Part shown: one piece after another, positions 59,176 to 64,000 of the stretch
Layout of the letters: each line of letters opens with the position of its first letter
Position numbering within the stretch: the stretch's first letter is position 1
Assembly: GCF_900111515.1 (NCBI RefSeq)
Contig: NZ_FOHS01000002.1
Location: forward strand, 992,001-1,056,000
Reading direction: 5' to 3'
Length of the DNA stretch: 64,000 nucleotides
From: Hymenobacter actinosclerus
GTDB lineage: Bacteria; Bacteroidota; Bacteroidia; Cytophagales; Hymenobacteraceae
Program-made: the position numbers and the translations under genes
Notes under the pieces: generated by a model
Databases searched by the model: none
What the model saw: the letters and a program-made list of their open reading frames with translations, nothing else
Told to the model about the DNA's origin: nothing

Positions 59176-60474
59176 ATGACCGAAAATACCCGTATTAAGC
59201 GCCTTTTCCGCGATGCCATCCGACGTGGCACCGGCCGGGCATATCTGCTAATGCAGGCGCATCCGGAGGTTAATTTCGGACCTGACATTTTGAAGGCGGC
59301 TTGCACCAATTTTGCCTACGACCCACAGTGCGAGGGCAGCCGGGGAGAGTATATCGTGCGGTTAATGCTGCTTTCGGCGCAGAAAGAGTATCTGATTTCC
59401 CGGGTGCTGGCCCTGCTAGTCGCCCACGAGCAAGAGTGGGCCCTGACCCAGCTATTCGATATTGCCCGGCGCCTGGCCCTGGCGGGGTATCCGGCGGCCC
59501 GCACGGCCTTTTACCAGCGGTTCGAGCTAGGAGGCTCGGCGGGGTATGCCTACGCGGGCGAGTACGAGTTGGTGCTGTTAGATGGGCCGGCCGGCCTGCT
59601 TCGGGCAGCCATCGTACGCGGCCGGTTGCTGGCAGCCGACCCGGAGAACTGGGAGGACGATGGCCTTATCAGCTTCACCCAGGAAAGGAACCCTGATGTA
59701 GCGGTGGAGACCGAACTGGAGAAAGCCGCCGCTACCAACGAGCACGTGGCCCGCTACCTGCAAGCCGTGCAGGAAAGCCAGCGGCCGGAGCCCTACACCC
59801 CTTCCCGGCCCGCAATTCCGGACTTGCAGTATCTGCGCCATTTGCTGGCGAACCGCAAGCGGCGGCGCATTCCCCGGCACGTTGTCCGGCGCGTTGTTCG
59901 GCGGCTACCAGCGCGGCAGCTTCGGCTGTTAGCGGCCGAGTTCGAGCAGGAAACCAGCCGAACTCGCCAGCTTCGGTATTTACAGGTGTTTCGCTACGTG
60001 AAGCTGCCGCTGGGCTATAAGTTGCTGCTGCCGCTGGCCGAGGCTCAGCCGCCCCATTACACCCCGGCACTCGACGATGCCGTGGAGGCACTTGTCTTTT
60101 TCCAGTCCCCCGCTATCCGCGAATTTGCTTTAGCAAGGCTCTCCAGCTCCCCCATTCCCTGGCTCTATGCCAGCCTATTTTTCAACAACTACCAGGCGGG
60201 CGATGAACGACTGCTACTCCGGCTCGTTGAGCAAACCACCGGCGAGGATGCCATCGAAAGCCTGGCCATCAGTCTGTGTGCTATCTACCAAAAGAACCGA
60301 ATCAAAAAGTGCCAGAAACCCCTGTGGGCCATCTACCAACGCATGAACTGCGGAATGCACCGGGCCCAAGTGGTGGAGTTGCTGCTGAAGCGCGGCGTGC
60401 TGCCGGCCGATATCCGGGAAGAAATTCCCTTCGACAGCTACGAGGGCGTGCGGCACCTGGCGGCTGGCTGCTAA
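59176..60474 (+). CDS. Large helical hypothetical protein
   Basis: 432 residues, no signal peptide or clear helix. It is rich in short helical pairs and Arg clusters (LANRKRRRIPRHVVRRVVRR), which may form HEAT/ARM-like repeats, but no named family is recognised. A TACCTTCG at 59143-59150 (one mismatch to TAnnTTTG) lies 26 bp before the ATG. It is divergent from the TonB receptor and followed by the ElaA-like gene. Confidence 0.65.
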   Translation: MTENTRIKRLFRDAIRRGTGRAYLLMQAHPEVNFGPDILKAACTNFAYDPQCEGSRGEYIVRLMLLSAQKEYLISRVLALLVAHEQEWALTQLFDIARRLALAGYPAARTAFYQRFELGGSAGYAYAGEYELVLLDGPAGLLRAAIVRGRLLAADPENWEDDGLISFTQERNPDVAVETELEKAAATNEHVARYLQAVQESQRPEPYTPSRPAIPDLQYLRHLLANRKRRRIPRHVVRRVVRRLPARQLRLLAAEFEQETSRTRQLRYLQVFRYVKLPLGYKLLLPLAEAQPPHYTPALDDAVEALVFFQSPAIREFALARLSSSPIPWLYASLFFNNYQAGDERLLLRLVEQTTGEDAIESLAISLCAIYQKNRIKKCQKPLWAIYQRMNCGMHRAQVVELLLKRGVLPADIREEIPFDSYEGVRHLAAGC

Positions 60475-60499
60475 TTACCAAACCCGCATCTTTGCCCCC

Positions 60500-60949
60500 A
60501 TGCCCCTCACCTGGACCCTCAAGCCCTTCGCCCACCTGACCACCACCGAGCTGTACGCGCTGCTGCAGTTACGGTCCGAAGTATTCGTGGTGGAGCAAAC
60601 CTGCCCGTTTCAGGATATCGACGGGCTCGACCAAACCGCCTGGCACCTGCTGGGCCATGCACCCGGCGGCGAGCTGGCCGCCTATGCCCGACTGTTCGGG
60701 CCCGGCGTGGCCTTCCCCGAAGCCAGCATCGGGCGGGTGGTGAGTAGCCCCCGCCACCGCCGCACCGGCCTGGGCCGCGAACTGATGAGCCAGGCTATTG
60801 GCGGCGTCGAGCGCCTGTTCGGCTCCCAGCCCATCCAGATCGGGGCCCAGCTGTACTTGCAGGAGTTCTACGAGAGCTTCGGCTTCCGGCAGGTGGGCCC
60901 GGGGTATCTGGAGGACGACATTCCGCACATCCACATGGTGCGGGCGTAA
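60500..60949 (+). CDS. elaA: ElaA-like GNAT acetyltransferase
   Basis: 149 residues. The match to ElaA is close: TTTELYALLQLRSEVFVVEQ, CPFQDIDGLDQTAWHLLGH, IGRVVSSPRHRRTGLGRELM (acetyl-CoA loop) and IQIGAQLYLQEFYESFGFRQ, then EDDIPHIHM. The substrate of ElaA is not well established. CATCTTTG at 60487-60494 may be the -7 element (one mismatch). Confidence 0.9.
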   Translation: MPLTWTLKPFAHLTTTELYALLQLRSEVFVVEQTCPFQDIDGLDQTAWHLLGHAPGGELAAYARLFGPGVAFPEASIGRVVSSPRHRRTGLGRELMSQAIGGVERLFGSQPIQIGAQLYLQEFYESFGFRQVGPGYLEDDIPHIHMVRA

Positions 60950-60962
60950 AGGCTGTTGGGCG

Positions 60963-61066
60963 GGTGTAGAGACGCATAGTTGCGTCTCGGCGTTGCTGAC
61001 TGTTGAATGGCGGTACGAAACGGTCAACGTCAGCAATGATGAGACGCAACTATGCGTCTCTACACC
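60963..61066. repeat. Hairpin element, GTAGAGACGC family, copy 2
   Basis: The 26-bp arms 60963-60988 and 61041-61066 are perfect inverted repeats starting GGTGTAGAGACGC. The loop contains an inner pair GTTGCTGACTGTTGA with GTCAACGTCAGCAA, recalling the loops of other elements. Confidence 0.8.
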
Positions 61067-61131
61067 GTGCTGGCAACGCCAAAAACCTTTTGCAATGGTC
61101 AGGGAAGAACTTTTTGGTGTATGTTAGCCTG

Positions 61132-62808
61132 ATGAAGTTTTCTGCCCTACTCCTGCTCCCGGCCCTTCTGCTACCCGCTTTGGGGGTATTTGCCCAGACC
61201 GGCACGTCCTCCCCGCTCAACCTGCCCAAGCCCGTGCGCCGGGCGCTGGCCCAGGTGCGGCCCGAAGCCATGCGCGCCCACGTGGCCTACCTGGCCGACG
61301 ACCGGCTGCTGGGCCGTAAGCCCGGCACGCCCGGCTACCAGCTGGCCGTCGATTACGTGGTGGCCCAGCTGAAAGAGCGGGGCGTGGCGCCGGCCGGCGA
61401 AAACGGCGGCTTCACCCAGCGCGTGCGTCTGCGCCGGTCCACCGTGCGGCCGGGCGCTACCGCCAGCTACCAGCCGGCGGCCGGCGCGGCCTCTGCGGCC
61501 GGGCTGCCGCTCGATGCCATCAGCCTGCTGCCCCACCCCGAGCAGCCCAGCGCCCAGCTTCCCGCCACCGGCCTGATATTCGCGGGCTACGGCATCTCGG
61601 CCCCGGCCAACAACTACGACGACTACCAGGGCCTCGACGCCAAGGGGAAAGTAGTAGTGGTGCTGCGCGGGGCACCGCCGGCCTTCCCGAGCACCGTGGC
61701 CGCCGCCAGCCAGGACCAGACCCAAATCGTGCGCACGGCCGCCGCCCACGGGGCGGTGGGCGTGCTGTTTGCCACGCTGCGGCCCGCGTTGGGCGGTCCG
61801 GCGCGGCTGGCGTCGAGCACCAGCGTGCTGGGGGCTGATGGCAAGGTGGCCGCCGCCCGCGGCTTTGTGAGCGGGCCGGGCGGGGTAGCGCTTACCGGCA
61901 CGCTTTCGGCCGCCGGCCTGCAGACCCTGCTGCGCGCTGCCGCTTCCGACACGGCCCAGATTATGCGGCGGCTGCGGGCCAGCCAGCCAGCCCCGGTGCT
62001 GTTGCCCGGCACGCTCGCGGCCCAATGGGAATCGACTTACCAGGATTTCGATTCCTACAATGTGGTGGGCAAAATCACGGGCTCCGACCCAAAGCTGCGC
62101 GATGAATACGTGGTGCATTCGGCCCACCTCGACCACCTGGGCGTGGGCGCGCCCGTGCGCGGCGACTCCATCTACAACGGGGCCCACGACAACGCCACGG
62201 GCGTGGCTTCGGTGCTCGAAATTGCCGGTATCTATTCGCGGCTCAAGCAGAAGCCCGCCCGCAGCATTCTGCTGGTGCTGCAAACCGGCGAGGAGCTGGG
62301 CTTGCTGGGCTCGGCCTACTTCGCGGCCCGGCCCACCGTGCCCGCCGCCAGCCTCGTGGCCAACGTGAATACCGATATGCCCACCATCATTGCCCCGCTG
62401 CTGTCGGTGGTGCCGCTGGGGGCCCAGCACTCCACGCTGGCCGCACCGGTGGCCCAGGCCGCGGCCTACCTCAAGCTGCCAGTGGAGGACGACCCCGAAC
62501 CCGAGCAGAACCGCTTTATCCGCTCCGACCAGTACAGCTTCGTGGCCCAGGGCATTCCGGCGCTGCACCTCAAGTACGGCAACCGCACGCCCGACGGCCG
62601 CAACAACCTCAGCGAGCAGGTAAAGCAGTGGCGCGCCGCTACCTACCACAAACCCCAGGACGACATGAGCGGCACCTTCGATTTCGAGGCCGGCCGCACC
62701 TACGTGCAGCTCAATTTCCTGGTCGGCTACCTAATAGCCCAAAACCCCGAACGCCCCCGCTGGAACCCCGGCGACTATTTCGGCCGGCAGTTCGGGGGGC
62801 AGCGGTAG
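61132..62808 (+). CDS. M28-family zinc metallopeptidase with PA domain
   Basis: 558 residues. The signal peptide is KFSALLLLPALLLPALGVFAQ. A PA-like insert (about 150-280) precedes the catalytic domain. Zinc ligands fit M28: H332 (SAHLDHLG), D353 (NGAHDNATG), E388 with general base E387 (TGEELGLLGS), D415 (NVNTDMP) and H506 (YHKPQDD). M28 enzymes are amino- or carboxypeptidases; specificity is unclear. The Met at 61132 is used; the frame upstream runs into the hairpin element. Confidence 0.92.
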   Translation: MKFSALLLLPALLLPALGVFAQTGTSSPLNLPKPVRRALAQVRPEAMRAHVAYLADDRLLGRKPGTPGYQLAVDYVVAQLKERGVAPAGENGGFTQRVRLRRSTVRPGATASYQPAAGAASAAGLPLDAISLLPHPEQPSAQLPATGLIFAGYGISAPANNYDDYQGLDAKGKVVVVLRGAPPAFPSTVAAASQDQTQIVRTAAAHGAVGVLFATLRPALGGPARLASSTSVLGADGKVAAARGFVSGPGGVALTGTLSAAGLQTLLRAAASDTAQIMRRLRASQPAPVLLPGTLAAQWESTYQDFDSYNVVGKITGSDPKLRDEYVVHSAHLDHLGVGAPVRGDSIYNGAHDNATGVASVLEIAGIYSRLKQKPARSILLVLQTGEELGLLGSAYFAARPTVPAASLVANVNTDMPTIIAPLLSVVPLGAQHSTLAAPVAQAAAYLKLPVEDDPEPEQNRFIRSDQYSFVAQGIPALHLKYGNRTPDGRNNLSEQVKQWRAATYHKPQDDMSGTFDFEAGRTYVQLNFLVGYLIAQNPERPRWNPGDYFGRQFGGQR

Positions 62809-62852
62809 CGAAGCAGCCAGATACAATCCAACATATTCAGTTCTCAAATCCA

Positions 62853-64000
62853 ATGGCAGAGCATCTTGACACGAATCAACCTACTATTCAAGAAGAGTGG
62901 TATTCAAAAGGCGAAACTTATGCGCAAGGAATCAATGAGATGGTTGCTTTCGGCGAAAAGAATGGCTGGGATAATTGGCAAGGGCCCGATCCGAAAGACG
63001 AAAGGGAGCATCTGGCGGCAGAAGTGCTGGCCCGGTTAAAGCAGGCTAACCTCGACAACGAGGTAGCAAGTTTTCGGAGTGATTTTCCGCCAGCGCACCA
63101 ACCCATAATTTCCTTTCTGGAAAAACAGGCACAAAGCGTTGAGCAATTACATTTTGTAAGCGGCCAGAAAATTGTTTTTCTGACGGGCCGAAGCTACCAG
63201 AACCGGCAGGCGTACAGCCTGGAGGACGACCAAGTAGTGAAGCTCGACGAGCACATTAAAGCCATTGGCAAATCGCAACAGGGCGACGTATTCGCCCTGG
63301 CAGCGCATGGGAAAGTAACCACCTGCCGTGGCTGGAAAGGCGAGGTAATAGCAGAATTTACGCTGAACAAAACGGCGGATTTGGGCATCACGGAGCTGAT
63401 CCCTTTTAATGATGGTAAGCGGTTTCTGCTGGTTAGTTCGGAAGGAATCTACCTGGTGTCCGGAGGAGAAGAGAAGCTGCTTCACCCCCTAAACGACGAC
63501 AACGAGGAGGATTGGTCGCCGGATATTGACATGGAAAATGCCGCCTTATCAAATGACAACCGCTACATCGCCGTTGGCGACCAGTGCTACGATCATAGGA
63601 TTTTAGATGCGGCTGGAAATACACTGGGCACCATCGGGCCGCAATCATCCTACCCCCATTTTTGCCTGTTCTCAAAGGATGACCGGCAGCTCATCACCAA
63701 TTCCTGCCACTTCTACAACGGTGTAACTATCGGCGTCGAATCCGAATTGTTTGACGGAGTAGCTATTGAGGGATATACCGAAAGCGAAGACTACACAACA
63801 ATTGATGAAGGAATGCGGGTTTACGCTGGCCTGTCGACCAAAGATTATTACATTCTGGGCGACGCCTACGGCTATATCAGGGCCATTAATAGAGGAGGAG
63901 AGAAAATCTGGGAATATTTTCTGGGCTCAACTATCAGCGGAATGACCATTTCCGAGGATGAGCGGACGTTGTGGGTTGGCTCAACCAGCGGGATGCTGCA
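62853..64000 (+). CDS. Beta-propeller-like hypothetical protein (partial, runs off the window)
   Basis: Starts at ATG 62853 (MAEHLDTNQPTIQEEWY) and remains open to 64000, giving at least 382 residues. Repeated strands such as IVFLTGRSYQNRQAYSL, GDVFALAAHGKVTTC, NDNRYIAVGDQCYD and YYILGDAYGYIRAIN fit a WD40 or quinoprotein-like propeller. No signal peptide. The gene is visibly AT-richer than its neighbours. No family is named with confidence. Confidence 0.7.
   Translation, partial: MAEHLDTNQPTIQEEWYSKGETYAQGINEMVAFGEKNGWDNWQGPDPKDEREHLAAEVLARLKQANLDNEVASFRSDFPPAHQPIISFLEKQAQSVEQLHFVSGQKIVFLTGRSYQNRQAYSLEDDQVVKLDEHIKAIGKSQQGDVFALAAHGKVTTCRGWKGEVIAEFTLNKTADLGITELIPFNDGKRFLLVSSEGIYLVSGGEEKLLHPLNDDNEEDWSPDIDMENAALSNDNRYIAVGDQCYDHRILDAAGNTLGTIGPQSSYPHFCLFSKDDRQLITNSCHFYNGVTIGVESELFDGVAIEGYTESEDYTTIDEGMRVYAGLSTKDYYILGDAYGYIRAINRGGEKIWEYFLGSTISGMTISEDERTLWVGSTSGML

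Noticed and set aside
58992..59198. Plus-strand small open frame
   Set aside because: It is mainly the 42-bp element read as protein and overlaps the start of the 59176 gene.

Overview
The window is GC-rich and densely coded. It looks like a chromosomal segment of a Bacteroidota bacterium of the Cytophagales, most like Hymenobacter or a close relative; the genus is an inference from protein content and base composition. The support seen in the sequence is: promoters of the Bacteroidota type (TAnnTTTG at -7, often without an obvious Shine-Dalgarno), a TonB receptor with an N-terminal carboxypeptidase-regulatory-like domain, a menaquinone pathway, DUF3667 and ABA4-like proteins, LytS/LytTR pairs, and many intergenic hairpin repeats. 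No rRNA, tRNA, CRISPR array, transposase or phage gene was recognised.

Positions 1-10000 hold a redoxin and then a reduced-sulfur cluster: an ArsR regulator with a C-terminal Cys-x3-Cys, a TauE/SafE exporter, a metallo-beta-lactamase/rhodanese fusion of the persulfide dioxygenase type, a membrane-anchored rhodanese, a YeeE/YedE transporter split into two genes with two SAM methyltransferases in and beside it, and a TsdA-like thiosulfate dehydrogenase. An Acr3 arsenite exporter follows. HelD, a CsbD-type stress protein and a chromate transporter come next.

Positions 14000-21500 hold a nitrogen-oxide regulon. A divergent promoter has two Crp/Fnr-type boxes, each about 29.5 bp from its own -7 element. 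One side drives a 12-TM membrane protein. The other drives cytochrome c, copper nitrite reductase nirK, an FGE-fold protein and a SCO protein. The same box-to-promoter layout precedes a group III truncated globin, and a weaker candidate precedes a DUF2867 oxidoreductase. No NO reductase or Crp/Fnr regulator is in the window.

Positions 21600-40400 are mostly housekeeping or unassigned: a double-MliC lipoprotein, an ABC-F ATPase, a Tat-type amidase, an AsmA-like protein, a 2H phosphoesterase, a cell-wall amidase, a PLP trans-sulfuration enzyme, an HTH protein behind a 51-bp palindrome, a deoxyhypusine synthase-like protein, hslV overlapping mrr, the pyruvate dehydrogenase E2 and a histidine phosphatase.

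Positions 40500-49000 carry menaquinone genes menI, menF, menD, menB and, after four unrelated or unassigned genes, menE. Positions 49000-56400 hold membrane proteins and two LytS/LytTR two-component pairs whose regulator genes converge. The second pair is followed by a periplasmic TPR-like protein and a TonB receptor that share a 42-bp upstream element. The right end has an ElaA acetyltransferase, an M28 peptidase and a truncated beta-propeller gene. The most unusual non-coding feature is a set of dispersed hairpin repeats. Several are microsatellite-like arrays that begin at the stop codons of the flanking genes.
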